64,000 nt of DNA from Azospirillum sp. TSH58 (GTDB lineage: Bacteria > Pseudomonadota > Alphaproteobacteria > Azospirillales > Azospirillaceae): NCBI RefSeq assembly GCF_003119115.1, contig NZ_CP022366.1:1-64000 (forward strand), read 5' to 3'. Each line of letters begins with the position of its first letter. The first letter of the stretch is position 1. The translations under genes and the position numbers were made by a program. This document shows, piece after piece, positions 48,697-58,161 of this stretch. The notes under the pieces are model-generated. The model was not told where the DNA came from. It searched no databases and worked only from the letters and a program-made list of their open reading frames with translations.

Positions 48697-49877
48697 GCCG
48701 CGGCCCCCTTGGGCTGGGCGAAGCGGTCGAGCGCGAAGGGACGGATCACCGGATCGGTCTCCCCGGTCAGGACCAGCCGCGCCACCGAATCCGCGGTCAC
48801 CGGGGTCAGCAGGATGCCGTTGCGGTGGTGCCCGGTGGCGTAGACCAGCCCCTCCACCTCCGAGAGGCCGAGGATCGGGGCGTCGTCGCGGGTGCCCGGG
48901 CGGAAACCGGCCCAGGCTTCCTCAATGGGCAGCTCGGCGATGCCCGGCAGGGCGCGCCACGCCCCTTCCAGCAGGGCGAACTGGCCCCCGGCGGTCAGCC
49001 GGTCGTCGAAGCCCCGCTCCTCCGTCGTGGCGCCGACCAGCAGCCGCCCGTCCAGCCGCGGGATCAGGTAGGTGCCGGGGGTCCACACCACGTGGCGCAG
49101 CAGCGGCAGCCGGGCGTCCATGCGCAGGCAGAGCATCTGCCCCTTCACAGGGCGCACCGGCGGGCGCACCGCCGGGGACAGCCCGTCGATCCAGCCCGAC
49201 CACGCCCCGGCGGCCAGAATCACCCGGTCGGCCTCGAAAAGCCGGTCACCGACCTGGACGCCGACGGCACGGCCGCCGCGGATCTCGATGCGGCTGACCT
49301 CGGCGTACTCGTGCACCACGGCGCCGGCCCGCAGGGCGGCGGCGTGCAGGGCGGCGGCGACCTTGCGGTTGTCCACCTGATGGTCGCCGGCGCAGAACAG
49401 CGCGCCGGCCACGCCCGGCTGGAGGTAGGGCTCGCGCCGCCGCACCTCCGCCCCGCTCAGCCATTCCACCGGCAGGCCGAGCTTGCTCTGGAACTCGTGC
49501 AGGAAGCGTACCTTGGCCGCGTCGTCGGCGTTCAGCGCGATGACCATCGTGCCTTCGTCGCGCAGGTCCACCGCCAGGCCGGAGGCGGCCTCCAGCTCCG
49601 CCGCGAAGGCGGGCCACAAATCCTGGGAGGCGCGGGTCAGCGGCAGAAGGCTCTCTTCGCCGGGTTCGGTCTCCACGCAGGCGGCGAGCATGCCGCCCGC
49701 GGCGTGGCTGGCGCCCCGGCCGGCAGCGCCACGGTCGAAGACCTCGACCCGGCAGCCGGCGGCGGCCAGCCTCCAGGCGATGGACAGGCCGATCACCCCC
49801 GCGCCGACCACGGCGACGGTGGGTTTTGCGGACCCGGAATGGGCGGACTCAGAATGAAATAAGGGCGCGGATACCAT
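48693..49877 (-). CDS. thiO: Glycine oxidase ThiO
   Basis: 394 residues. FAD-binding VAVVGAGVIGLSIAWRLAAAGCRVEVFDRG, then GRGASHAAGGMLAA, LPVEWLSGAEVRRREPYLQPGV and C-terminal TRDDAPILGLSEVEGLVYATGHHRNGILLTPVTAD. It makes dehydroglycine for the thiazole ring. It is preceded by a TPP riboswitch whose 3' end carries the AGGGAG ribosome site. Confidence 0.93.
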
Positions 49878-49885
49878 GCGGCGGC

Positions 49886-49964
49886 TCCCTTCGCTGGCAT
49901 TATCCAGACAGGTTCGATGGGTGTGATCTCAGCCGCGCGAGCGCATCCCGCACGGCACCCCAGC
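49886..49964 (-). promoter_or_regulatory. TPP riboswitch (THI element) controlling thiOSG
   Basis: Read on the minus strand: GGGGTGCC, GGCTGAGATCACACCC, then AACCTG and TGGATAATGCCAGCGAAGGGA, the conserved THI blocks in order. The final AAGGGAG is only about 8 nt from the thiO ATG, so ligand binding should hide the ribosome site, as expected of translational control. Confidence 0.95.
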
Positions 49965-50018
49965 CAATGCCCGGATCATCCGGAAGAGAGCCGCCTTTGG
50001 CAAGCCCCTTTTCGTTGG

Positions 50019-51458
50019 TCACAGCAACAAAAGCGACGCCAGCCCCAGGAAGGACAGGAACCCGATGACGTCGGTCATCGTGGTCAGAAAGACCGAACTC
50101 GCCACCGCCGGGTCGACGCCCATCCGGTCCAGACCGATGGGGATCAGCACCCCGCACAGCCCGGCGACGAACAGGTTGATGACCATGGCGCAGCCGATCA
50201 CCAGCCCGATCATCGGCTCGAACCACGTCGCGGCGATGGCCCCCACCAGCGTGGCGAAGACGGCGCCGTTGAGAAGCCCGACCAGCACCTCCTTGCCGAC
50301 CACGCGGGGGGCATTGGACGACGACAGCTCGCGCGTCGCCAGGGCGCGCACCGCCACGGTCAGCGTCTGGGTCCCGGCGTTGCCGCCCATCGAGGCGGTG
50401 ATCGGCATCAGCACGGCCAGCGCCACGATCTGCTCGATGGTCGCCTCGAACAGCGAGATGACGCCCGCCGCCGCGAAGGCGGTGAACAGGTTCAGCCCAA
50501 GCCAGGAAATGCGCGAGCGCGAGGTTTCCAGAACCGAGCGGTAGATCGAGGTGTCGCCGACGCCGCCGAGCTTGCCGATGTCGTCCTCGGCCTCCTCGTC
50601 GATGATGTGGACCACGTCGTCGACGGTGATGACGCCGATCAGCCGACCGCCGGCGTCCACCACGGGCGCGGAAACCAGAGCGTACTGGCGGAACAGGTTC
50701 GCCACCTCCTCCTGGTCCATGGTGGCGGGGATGGTGTCCACCTCCTCCGTCACCAGATCGGCGATGCGGACCGACCGCTTCTGGCGCAGCAGGCGCGACA
50801 GCGGCACCGCCCCGACCACCCGGTGCATGGGATCGACGACGAAGATGTCGTAGAAATCCTCCGGCAGCTCGTCGGTGGCGGCGCGGACATAGTCGATGGT
50901 CTTGCCGACCGTCCAGAACTGCGGCACCGCCACCAGATCGCGCTGCATCAGGCGACCGGCGGTGTATTCGTCGTAGGTCAGGTTCTCCTGGACCAGCGCG
51001 CGGTCGGCGGCCGGCAGATTCTCCAGAACCTCGCGCCGGGTGTCCTCGTCCAGGTCCTCGATGACGTCGACGGCGTCGTCGGTGTCCAGTTCCGCGACGG
51101 CGGCGGCCAGCTCCTTCGGCTCGAACAGCTCGACGATCTCCTCGCGGAGATCGTGGTTGAGGTAGCTCAGCACCTCGCCGTCGAAGTCGGGGCGCAGGAC
51201 GCCGACCAGCGCCTCGCGGTCGTCGTGGCCGAGCTGCTCGATCAGGTCCGCGACGTCGGCGGGGTGCAGCTTGTCCAGTTCGGCGCGCAGCTCGTCGCGC
51301 CGTCCGGCGTGCAGCCGTTCGACGACCTCCTCGACGAACTCCGGCTCCACACCATAGGCGCGCTCCTCCTCGTCGTCCTCGCGGGGCGGGTCGGGGCGTT
51401 CGGCCGGGTGCGGCACATCGTCCTGGATACGATCCGGTTCCTGGCGGTCGGTGTGCAT
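50019..51458 (-). CDS. mgtE: Magnesium transporter MgtE
   Basis: 479 residues. N-terminal domain (LHPADVADLIEQLGHDDREALVGVL), two CBS domains (about 160-280, including VVGAVPLSRLL and RLIGVITVDDVVHII) and five membrane helices with the pore motif ASMGGNAGTQTLTVAVRALAT. GGAGGG precedes the start. The gene is close to the thi leader but reads the same way from further upstream, so its terminator must lie in the 55 bp between. Confidence 0.95.
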   Translation of the reverse strand: MHTDRQEPDRIQDDVPHPAERPDPPREDDEEERAYGVEPEFVEEVVERLHAGRRDELRAELDKLHPADVADLIEQLGHDDREALVGVLRPDFDGEVLSYLNHDLREEIVELFEPKELAAAVAELDTDDAVDVIEDLDEDTRREVLENLPAADRALVQENLTYDEYTAGRLMQRDLVAVPQFWTVGKTIDYVRAATDELPEDFYDIFVVDPMHRVVGAVPLSRLLRQKRSVRIADLVTEEVDTIPATMDQEEVANLFRQYALVSAPVVDAGGRLIGVITVDDVVHIIDEEAEDDIGKLGGVGDTSIYRSVLETSRSRISWLGLNLFTAFAAAGVISLFEATIEQIVALAVLMPITASMGGNAGTQTLTVAVRALATRELSSSNAPRVVGKEVLVGLLNGAVFATLVGAIAATWFEPMIGLVIGCAMVINLFVAGLCGVLIPIGLDRMGVDPAVASSVFLTTMTDVIGFLSFLGLASLLLL

Positions 51459-51755
51459 GGCGGCACCCTCCCTTCACGATGGCAATGCGGCGTGACGGCA
51501 TGGTCCTGCGATCGGCCGACCATGGCGCACCGGCGTTTGCGGGTTGGTGGGGAGCCCTCGCGGGTTCCCGCCGGGGCGACCACCGAATATAGGTGTGCCG
51601 CCGTTTTGTCCAGCCCGGCGGGCCATTCCGGGGCGTCCGGCCCTGCGCGCAATTGCTTGCGTGGGCTTCACAATTCGTGCACCCATAATGCGCGCGGGGC
51701 TTTTGACCTCGCGCAGCCCGAGAAGAACCGACACCACCGGCCAGCGGATGTGACG

Positions 51756-52058
51756 ATGGAGTACGCCTACACCGACATCGACGGTCAGGAGGGGATCATG
51801 CTGTCGGGGCGTTTCACCTACGACGACAGCCGCAAGTTCCACGACCTGCTGGCGGACTGGGACATCGGCGCGCGGCCCGAGGTGCGGCTGGACCTGCGCT
51901 ACATGACCTTTCTCGACTCCGCGGCGATCGGCATGCTGTTCGTCCTCGCCAACCGCTGCCGCGACGCCAAGGGGCTGGTGACGGTGCACAACGCGCAGCC
52001 CTACATCGTGCAGACCATGCGCCGCGTCGCGCTCGACCAGTATGTGGAGTTCCGCTGA
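51756..52058 (+). CDS. STAS-domain anti-sigma factor antagonist
   Basis: 100 residues. [30 protein letters not shown] contains the phosphorylatable Ser in the F-L-D-S-A-A-I-G motif. Proteins of this type take part in partner switching with an RsbW-like kinase, none of which is nearby. Followed by a strong terminator. Confidence 0.85.
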   Translation: MEYAYTDIDGQEGIMLSGRFTYDDSRKFHDLLADWDIGARPEVRLDLRYMTFLDSAAIGMLFVLANRCRDAKGLVTVHNAQPYIVQTMRRVALDQYVEFR

Positions 52059-52087
52059 AGGGAAGCGGCCCGGAGAGGGCGGCCCGA

Positions 52088-52135
52088 AAACGAAAAAGCC
52101 CGCTGTGGTCCGATGGACCGGCGGGCTTTTCGTTT
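52088..52135 (+). terminator. Intrinsic terminator after STAS gene / after tRNA-Leu
   Basis: AAACGAAAAAGCCCGC pairs with GCGGGCTTTTCGTTT around TGGTCCGATGGACC. T runs occur on both strands, so it may also end the tRNA transcript on the minus strand. Confidence 0.88.
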
Positions 52136-52163
52136 GTTTGCCAGATCCCCCGTTTCGGGGGGA

Positions 52164-52250
52164 TGGTGCGGTCGAGAAGACTCGAACTTCCACGGCATCT
52201 CTGCCACAGCGACCTCAACGCTGCGCGTCTACCAATTCCGCCACGACCGC
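52164..52250 (-). tRNA. tRNA-Leu (GAG)
   Basis: On the minus strand GCGGTCG pairs with CGACCGC, followed by A and an encoded CCA. The anticodon loop TTGAGGT gives GAG. A long variable arm and GTTCGAGTC T-loop are present. Total 87 nt with CCA, class II as expected for Leu. Confidence 0.96.
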
Positions 52251-52375
52251 ACAAGGCTGGTAGAACCGACGAAGGAATTGCTCCCGTCATCGGGTGGAGC
52301 GGGGGAATAGCAGATCCCCGACGGCCGATCAAGCGGCGTCTCGCGTTTTCCGACAAGAAAGTTCATAACGTCGGC

Positions 52376-53131
52376 ATGACCGACCTCACCGCCCCCCTTC
52401 CGCCCTCCGCCGACGCCATTGGCGATGCCGTTCCCGCCGCCGCTGCCGCCCCTGCGCGGGCGGTGGAGTGGCGCATCAGCGACACGCCGGTCCCCTACCC
52501 CGACGCGCTGGCCGAGATGGAGGCGCGCGTCGAGGCCATCCGCGCCGGCACCGCGCCGGAGCTGGTCTGGCTGCTGGAGCATCCGCCCCTCTACACCGCC
52601 GGCACCAGCGCGCGGGAGGAGGACCTGCTGGAGCCGGGCCGCTTCCCCGTCTATCAGGCCGGGCGCGGCGGGCAGTTCACCTACCATGGGCCGGGGCAGC
52701 GCGTGGCCTATGTGATGCTGGACCTGAAGACGCGCGGCGCCGACATCCGCGCCTTCGTCCAGGATTTGGAGGAGTGGCTGATCCGCACGCTGGCCGCCTT
52801 CAACATCCGCGGCGAGCGGCGGGAGGGCCGGGTCGGCATCTGGGTGGACAAGGGGCCCTACGGCGGCGCCCCCGGCCAGGAGGACAAGATCGCCGCGATC
52901 GGCGTGCGGGTGCGCCGCTGGGTCAGCTTCCACGGCGTCGCCCTGAACGTCGAGCCGGACCTGTCCCACTTCGCCGGCATCGTCCCCTGCGGCATCAGCG
53001 AGCATGGGGTGACCTCCATCGTGGCGCTCGGCCATCTCGTCGCCATGGAGGATGTGGACGCCGCCCTGATGGCCAGCTTCGCGGAGGTCTTCGGCGGTGC
53101 CGTCGGGGGCGGCGGGCCGGAGGAGGAATGA
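52376..53131 (+). CDS. lipB: Octanoyltransferase
   Basis: 251 residues. [64 protein letters not shown], the catalytic Lys in [22 protein letters not shown], and the Cys in [17 protein letters not shown] are all present. It moves octanoyl from ACP to lipoyl domains. The N-terminus has an Ala-rich extension of about 25 residues. It is next to tRNA-Leu on the other strand. Confidence 0.95.
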   Translation: MTDLTAPLPPSADAIGDAVPAAAAAPARAVEWRISDTPVPYPDALAEMEARVEAIRAGTAPELVWLLEHPPLYTAGTSAREEDLLEPGRFPVYQAGRGGQFTYHGPGQRVAYVMLDLKTRGADIRAFVQDLEEWLIRTLAAFNIRGERREGRVGIWVDKGPYGGAPGQEDKIAAIGVRVRRWVSFHGVALNVEPDLSHFAGIVPCGISEHGVTSIVALGHLVAMEDVDAALMASFAEVFGGAVGGGGPEEE

Positions 53132-53134
53132 CCC

Positions 53135-53644
53135 CTACCGCTTCGGCGCCCCGCCGGCCTGCGCGTCGTTGAGGACGCGCAGATCCTCGTTGGTGATCGA
53201 CACGATGGTGCAGCCGGTGCTGTCGCCGTTGCGGAACAGATAGATCAGCTTGCGGTTCGCCTGCTTCTTCGGGTCGTGCAGGTTCAGCCCGTGGCCGAAG
53301 GCGACGCCCAGAACCTCGCCCTTGAAGATGGCGCGGTAGCGCATGGGCATCTGCTCCCGGAACTGGCGGGCGGCGCAGGCCTTGCTCAGCTCCTTCTCGA
53401 AGGTCCCGGCATGCCGCCAGTCCTGGGTGGAGCGGATCGTCACCCATTGCGGCGGCAGCGGGAACTGGACCACCGGCGGCGACAGCGGCAGGTCGTAGCC
53501 GCCGGGCGGCACCGGCGGCATGTGCCCCGGCTCCGTCCGGTCGAGCGGCCCCCTGGCCCAGGCGGTTCCGCTCGCCAGCGCGCCGAGCGACAGGAGGGCG
53601 CCGCACAGGAGCCGGAGCGCTGATTCTGGCCTCTTGCCGCTCAT
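53135..53644 (-). CDS. Hypothetical secreted protein
   Basis: 169 residues with a signal peptide (LLCGALLSLGALASGTAWA). The mature protein starts Pro-rich, then WVTIRSTQDWRHAGTFEKELSKACAARQF and LIYLFRNGDSTGCTIVSITNEDL. No family recognised; two Cys could form a disulfide. It converges on lipB with 3 bp between stops. Confidence 0.7.
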   Translation of the reverse strand: MSGKRPESALRLLCGALLSLGALASGTAWARGPLDRTEPGHMPPVPPGGYDLPLSPPVVQFPLPPQWVTIRSTQDWRHAGTFEKELSKACAARQFREQMPMRYRAIFKGEVLGVAFGHGLNLHDPKKQANRKLIYLFRNGDSTGCTIVSITNEDLRVLNDAQAGGAPKR

Positions 53645-53656
53645 CCTGACCCGCTT

Positions 53657-53757
53657 GCCCCCTCCCTAACCCTCCCCCGCTGCGCAGGGGAGGGGACTGC
53701 CGCCGCTCCGCGAATATCTCCCTCCCCTGCGCAGCGGGGGAGGGCCGGGGTGGGGGC
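53657..53757. repeat. GC-rich inverted repeat, family 2 (second copy)
   Basis: GCCCCCTCCCTAACCCTCC at the left mirrors the right end GGAGGGCCGGGGTGGGGGC; internal arms CCCCTGCGCAGCGGGGG form hairpins. Same layout as 17971-18058. Confidence 0.75.
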
Positions 53758-53833
53758 AAGGCGATGCATCCCCTCATCCACACCCGACAGCCTAGCCCCG
53801 CATGGCTAACAGAACGCTAACCATCCCCAGCCG

Positions 53834-54127
53834 TCACAGCGTCGGGCGCTGCTCGAAGCCCCCCGGGCCGGGATCGCGGGCCGGCTCGACGGCGATGTCG
53901 CTGACGATGGCGGCGGAAGGGCCGCGGCGGCAGGCCTCCAGCATCCGGTCCACGGCGTCCGCCGGGCCGGCGAACAGCGCCTCCACGGTGCCGTCGCCGC
54001 GGTTGCGCACCCAGCCGTCAAGCCCCAGCCGGCTCGCCGTCTCCACGGTCCAGCCGCGGTACCACACGCCCTGCACCTTGCCATGAACGCGGGCCAGCAC
54101 GGCCTTGCGGTCTTCCTTATCCGCCAT
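53834..54127 (-). CDS. acyP: Acylphosphatase
   Basis: 97 residues. VHGKVQGVWYRGWTVETASRLGLDGWVRNRGDGTVEALFAG is the family signature, with catalytic Arg (VWYRGW) and Asn (VRNRGDG). It hydrolyses acyl phosphates. The preferred start MADKEDRKA is at 54127; two residues earlier (54133) is also possible. The frame is open to 54223, but those residues look non-coding. Confidence 0.9.
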   Translation of the reverse strand: MADKEDRKAVLARVHGKVQGVWYRGWTVETASRLGLDGWVRNRGDGTVEALFAGPADAVDRMLEACRRGPSAAIVSDIAVEPARDPGPGGFEQRPTL

Positions 54128-54372
54128 TCCCATCCCCGGTGTCGTTTCCGTAAGGCCAAGGACAATAGGACAGGCGCCGCCTCCGGAAAACCCGGCGCCG
54201 CCCCGCGCCCGCCCCTCCCCCAATGAACAGTGCCGCCAACCATTCGTCGGCGTATCATCCGTGCATGGCGGGGCGCGGGACCTCCTGTGACCGCCGGGCC
54301 GCGACAGCGAAGGCCGCGACCGGGCACGGGCGGGCTCGCACCCCCTGAACGAACGGTTCGGGAGGAACGGAC

Positions 54373-55236
54373 ATGACCATCCGAAACCCTGCGGAATGGG
54401 GTGCGGCCCATTTCAAATCCTGGTCCCACGGCCTCGCCGAAGCGGGCCACGCCATCGCCCCACCGGCGCAGGAGCGGGCGGCGCTGGAGCCGACCTTGCG
54501 GCGCATCCGCAGCGACGACCTGCGCGACGCGCTGAGGAAGGGGCTCCATGATTTCATGGCCTGCCGCACCGACGTCCTGTTCATCGCCCTGATCTACCCG
54601 CTGGTCGGGCTGCTGCTGGCCGAACTCCTGCTCGACGGGGACGCGCTGCATCTGCTGTTCCCGCTGGCCTCCGGCTTCGTGCTGATCGGCCCCTTCGCCG
54701 CGGTCGGCCTCTACGAGATGAGCCGCCGGCGCGAGCGGGGCGACCGGGTGTCGTGGGCCGACGCCTTCGCGGTGGCGCGCTCCCCGGCCTTCGGAGCCAT
54801 CCTGGCGATGGGGGCGATCCTGACGGCGGTGTTCCTGCTGTGGCTCGTGGCGGCGCAGCTCATTTACATGGCGACCCTCGCCCCGCTGGCGCCGGAGGGC
54901 TGGAGGGCCTTCACCCAGGCCCTGTTCACCACCGGCGCCGGCTGGAGCATGATCGTTCTCGGGATGGGTGTCGGCTTCCTGTTCGCCGTCCTGGCCCTGG
55001 CGATCAGCGTGGTCAGCTTCCCGCTCCTGATGGACCGCCGGGTCGGCGTGGCGACGGCCATCCGCACCTCCGTCCGCGCGACGCTGAAGAATCCGGAACC
55101 CATGGCGCTCTGGGGTCTGATCGTGGCGGGCGGGCTGCTGCTCGGCTCGCTGCCCGCCTTCGTCGGGCTGGTGATCGTCATGCCGGTGCTCGGCCACGCC
55201 ACATGGCACCTCTACCGGCGGCTGATTCCGGAGTGA
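54373..55236 (+). CDS. DUF2189 membrane protein
   Basis: 287 residues. IRSDDLRDALRKGLHDFMACRTDVLFIALIYPLVGLLLAELLL and GFVLIGPFAAVGLYEMSRRRERG are DUF2189 features; then VSWADAFAV and about five more membrane segments. Function unknown. GGGAGGAAC precedes the start. It converges on the oxidase operon. Confidence 0.85.
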   Translation: MTIRNPAEWGAAHFKSWSHGLAEAGHAIAPPAQERAALEPTLRRIRSDDLRDALRKGLHDFMACRTDVLFIALIYPLVGLLLAELLLDGDALHLLFPLASGFVLIGPFAAVGLYEMSRRRERGDRVSWADAFAVARSPAFGAILAMGAILTAVFLLWLVAAQLIYMATLAPLAPEGWRAFTQALFTTGAGWSMIVLGMGVGFLFAVLALAISVVSFPLLMDRRVGVATAIRTSVRATLKNPEPMALWGLIVAGGLLLGSLPAFVGLVIVMPVLGHATWHLYRRLIPE

Positions 55237-55246
55237 GGCGGCCGGG

Positions 55247-55606
55247 CTAGCCGCAGGCCGGCACCTGCAGGGCGGGAAGCCCGTTCCACAGGATGGCGAC
55301 CAGCGATCCCGCGGCGGCGAGCGCGGTGAACAGGCGGATGAAGCGGCGCGGGTCCTCGCTGGTCCGCCGGCCCGGAGCGGCGCCCCACAGCGCCGCCGCC
55401 AGCACACCCGCGGCCAGCAGCAGGGCGATGGCCGTGGCGCCCAGGATCAGCACCACCGCGACGGGGTGGCCGTACAGCTCCACCCCGTCCCATTCGCGGG
55501 CGCAGATCAGGCCGTTGATGCCGTAGACCGCCGCGAAATGGGCCGCCCAGATCAGGAAGGCCGACATCATCCCGGTGAAGGTCGCGGTGAACGCCGTCTT
55601 CTCCAT
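55247..55606 (-). CDS. Small membrane protein of the oxidase operon
   Basis: 119 residues with three hydrophobic segments (FTGMMSAFLIWAAHFAAVYGINGLICA, PVAVVLILGATAIALLLAAGVLAAALWG, FIRLFTALAAAGSLVAILWNGLPAL). It starts 23 nt after the subunit I+III gene, with GAGG before ATG. Size and position suit an accessory or subunit IV-like protein, but I cannot name a family. Confidence 0.65.
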   Translation of the reverse strand: MEKTAFTATFTGMMSAFLIWAAHFAAVYGINGLICAREWDGVELYGHPVAVVLILGATAIALLLAAGVLAAALWGAAPGRRTSEDPRRFIRLFTALAAAGSLVAILWNGLPALQVPACG

Positions 55607-55629
55607 GGTCAACCTCACAATTTCCGGGC

Positions 55630-58161
55630 TCACACCGCCAGACGCGGGAACAGATGCACCAGCAGGAGCGACACCACGCCCTGCCCGCAGGTGTAGAGCC
55701 ACACCAGCATCACATTGTCGAACGTGACCCGCCGCCGCGCGTGCAGCCGCCCGGCGAAGGAGCGCGCCAGCGCGAGGCCGGTCATCAGGACCAGGATCAC
55801 GACGTGGAAGACCTGCCAGGAGGCCAGCATGTAGACGATGGCGCCGTAGGCGCTCTCCGACGCCACGAGGCCGCTGCCGATGCGGTTGTAGGGCTCGGCC
55901 ACCGCGGCGGCCAGCATCAGCAGCAGACCGACAAGCAGAGCGCCCCGCATCGCCCAGGATCGGTTGCCGGCCACGGCGCGGCTCGCCAGCAGCATCGCCC
56001 CCGCCGCCACGACCCAGAGCGCCGCCTCGCCGAACAGCCACCCCAACCCCGGCAGGGCGTCGGTGCCCGCCGGCCAGACGTCCGGGCTGACCGTCCACAG
56101 GAAGACGTAGGTGAAGCACAGGCAGGCGAAGGCCGTCCCGTCCACCAGCAGCAGGACCGCCGTCCCCCACCAGGAATGGTTCTCCGATCCCTGGAGATAG
56201 ACCGGCACGCGCCAGCCGCCGCCGACGTCCTGCGGCGGATGGTCGGCGCCCCGGTCCAGGCTCCACACCCACCAGAAGACCGAGGCGATGGCCAGCACCC
56301 CCGGCACCAGCGACACCCAGTAGAGCTGCACGGCCAGACAGATGAAATGGGCGGCGGTGAACAGCCCGGCGAGGAAATGGCTCCAGTGCGGGCCGGGCAT
56401 CGGCATGAGATACTGGGGCCGGGCCTCGATCGGGCTGGTCACGATGGTCTCGCGCCGGCGGGTCGGGGCGCCGGGCAGGTAATGGGCGCCCTCCTGCACC
56501 TCGCGCGACAGGTTCGGGTTGTCCCACAGCGGGTAGAGCGAGCGGACGTGCGGGATGCTGCGCGTCGCGTAGTCGTCGTTCGGAATCCATTCCAGCGTTC
56601 CCGCCTTCCACGGATTCTCCGGCGCCGGGCGGCCCCGGCCGAAGGCGTCGCGCGCCATGTCGATCAGCACCAGCAACACGCCGAAGGCCATCACGAAGGC
56701 CCCGACGGTCGAGACCATGTTCAGCGCGTTCCAGCCGAGATCGCCCGGATAGGTGTAGACGCGCCGCGGCATGCCCATCAGGCCGCTGACATGCATGGGG
56801 AAGAAGGCGACGTTGAAGCCGATGAACATCATCCAGAAGGCCCAGCGCCCCAGCCGCTCCGACAGCATGGTGCCCTTCAGCGTCGGCCACCAGTGATACA
56901 GCCCGGCGAAGACCGGGAAGACCATGCCGCCGATCAGCACGTAATGCAGGTGCGCCACCACGAAGTAGCTGTCGTGCGCCTGCCAGTCGAAGGGGATGAC
57001 CGCCACCATCACGCCGGTCAGCCCGCCGGCCACGAAGATGAACAGGAAGCCCAGCAGGAACCACGTCGCCACCGTCCATTGCAGCCGCCCCTTGCCCAGG
57101 GTGGCGATCCAGGCGAAGACCTGGATGCCCGCCGGCACCGACACGGCCATGCTGGCGGCGGAGAAGAAGCTCAGGCTCAGCGGCGGGATGCCGGTGGCGA
57201 ACATGTGGTGCACCCACAGGCCGAAGCTGAAGAAGCCGGTGCCGACCAGCGCCACCACCACCCAGTCGTGGCCGATCAGCGGCCGCTGCGCCAGCGCCGG
57301 CACCATCATCGACACCAGCCCCGCCGCCGGCAGGAAGATGATGTAGACCTCCGGATGGCCGAAGAACCAGAACAGGTGCTGCCACAGCAGCGGGTCGCCG
57401 CCCCGCTCCGCGATGAAGAAGGGCCAGTCGAAGGCGCGCTCGATCTCCAGGAGCGCGGTCGCGATGATCACCGCCGGGAAGGCGAAGACGATCATCCCCG
57501 CCATGACCAGCATCGACCAGCAATAGACCGGGATCTTGTCCAGCGTCATGCCGGGCGGACGGGTGCGCAGGATGCCGACGATGATCTCGATGGCCCCGGC
57601 GATGGCCGAGATCTCGATGAAGCCGATCCCGAGCAGCCAGAAATCGGCGTTGATGCCGGGCGAGAACTTCATGCTGGTCAGCGGCGGGTACATGAACCAG
57701 CCGCCGTCCGGCGCCACCTCGAAGATCAGCGAGCAGAAGAAGGCCAAACCGCCGAACAGATAGGCCCAGAAGGCGAAGGCGGACAGCCGCGGAAAGGGCA
57801 GGTCGCGCGCCGCCAGCATGGAGGGCAGCAGGAAGACGCCGATGGCCTCGACGATCGGCACGGCGAACAGGAACATCATGCCCGTGCCGTGCACGGTGAA
57901 GAACTGGTTGTAGAGGCTGTGCCCCAGCACGTCGTTCTCCGGCACGGCGAGCTGCGCCCGCATGACCAGCGCCAGCGTGCCCGAGATGACGAAGAACAGC
58001 AGCGCCGTGCCGATGTACATCACCCCGATGATGTTGTTGTTCACCTCCTTCAGCAGGCCGAGGCCGGAGGTCGGTTTCCAGGCGCGCTTCAGCGCCTCCA
58101 GCTCCTCCTTCGGGCGCGGCAGGCGGTTGGGCAGGGCGGCATCGTCGAGCGGTGGGGTCAT
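55630..58161 (-). CDS. ctaD: Cytochrome c oxidase subunit I fused to subunit III
   Basis: 843 residues. Subunit I (about 1-560) has heme and copper ligands in NQFFTVHGTGMMFLFAVPI, FWFFGHPEVYIIFLPAAG (His-Tyr crosslink), LWVHHMFATG (CuB) and VVAHLHYVLIGG. Subunit III-like part (about 615-843, starting near MPGPHWSHFLAGLFTAAHF) has seven membrane helices. It pumps protons while reducing O2. The start overlaps the coxB stop by ATGA. I+III fusions occur in caa3/bo3-like enzymes. E in the III part and long-range folding agree with fusion rather than readthrough. Confidence 0.93.
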   Translation of the reverse strand: MTPPLDDAALPNRLPRPKEELEALKRAWKPTSGLGLLKEVNNNIIGVMYIGTALLFFVISGTLALVMRAQLAVPENDVLGHSLYNQFFTVHGTGMMFLFAVPIVEAIGVFLLPSMLAARDLPFPRLSAFAFWAYLFGGLAFFCSLIFEVAPDGGWFMYPPLTSMKFSPGINADFWLLGIGFIEISAIAGAIEIIVGILRTRPPGMTLDKIPVYCWSMLVMAGMIVFAFPAVIIATALLEIERAFDWPFFIAERGGDPLLWQHLFWFFGHPEVYIIFLPAAGLVSMMVPALAQRPLIGHDWVVVALVGTGFFSFGLWVHHMFATGIPPLSLSFFSAASMAVSVPAGIQVFAWIATLGKGRLQWTVATWFLLGFLFIFVAGGLTGVMVAVIPFDWQAHDSYFVVAHLHYVLIGGMVFPVFAGLYHWWPTLKGTMLSERLGRWAFWMMFIGFNVAFFPMHVSGLMGMPRRVYTYPGDLGWNALNMVSTVGAFVMAFGVLLVLIDMARDAFGRGRPAPENPWKAGTLEWIPNDDYATRSIPHVRSLYPLWDNPNLSREVQEGAHYLPGAPTRRRETIVTSPIEARPQYLMPMPGPHWSHFLAGLFTAAHFICLAVQLYWVSLVPGVLAIASVFWWVWSLDRGADHPPQDVGGGWRVPVYLQGSENHSWWGTAVLLLVDGTAFACLCFTYVFLWTVSPDVWPAGTDALPGLGWLFGEAALWVVAAGAMLLASRAVAGNRSWAMRGALLVGLLLMLAAAVAEPYNRIGSGLVASESAYGAIVYMLASWQVFHVVILVLMTGLALARSFAGRLHARRRVTFDNVMLVWLYTCGQGVVSLLLVHLFPRLAV

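Noticed and set aside
52088..52250. Integration site at tRNA-Leu
   Set aside because: No integrase, direct repeat of the tRNA 3' end or foreign cargo is visible on either side.
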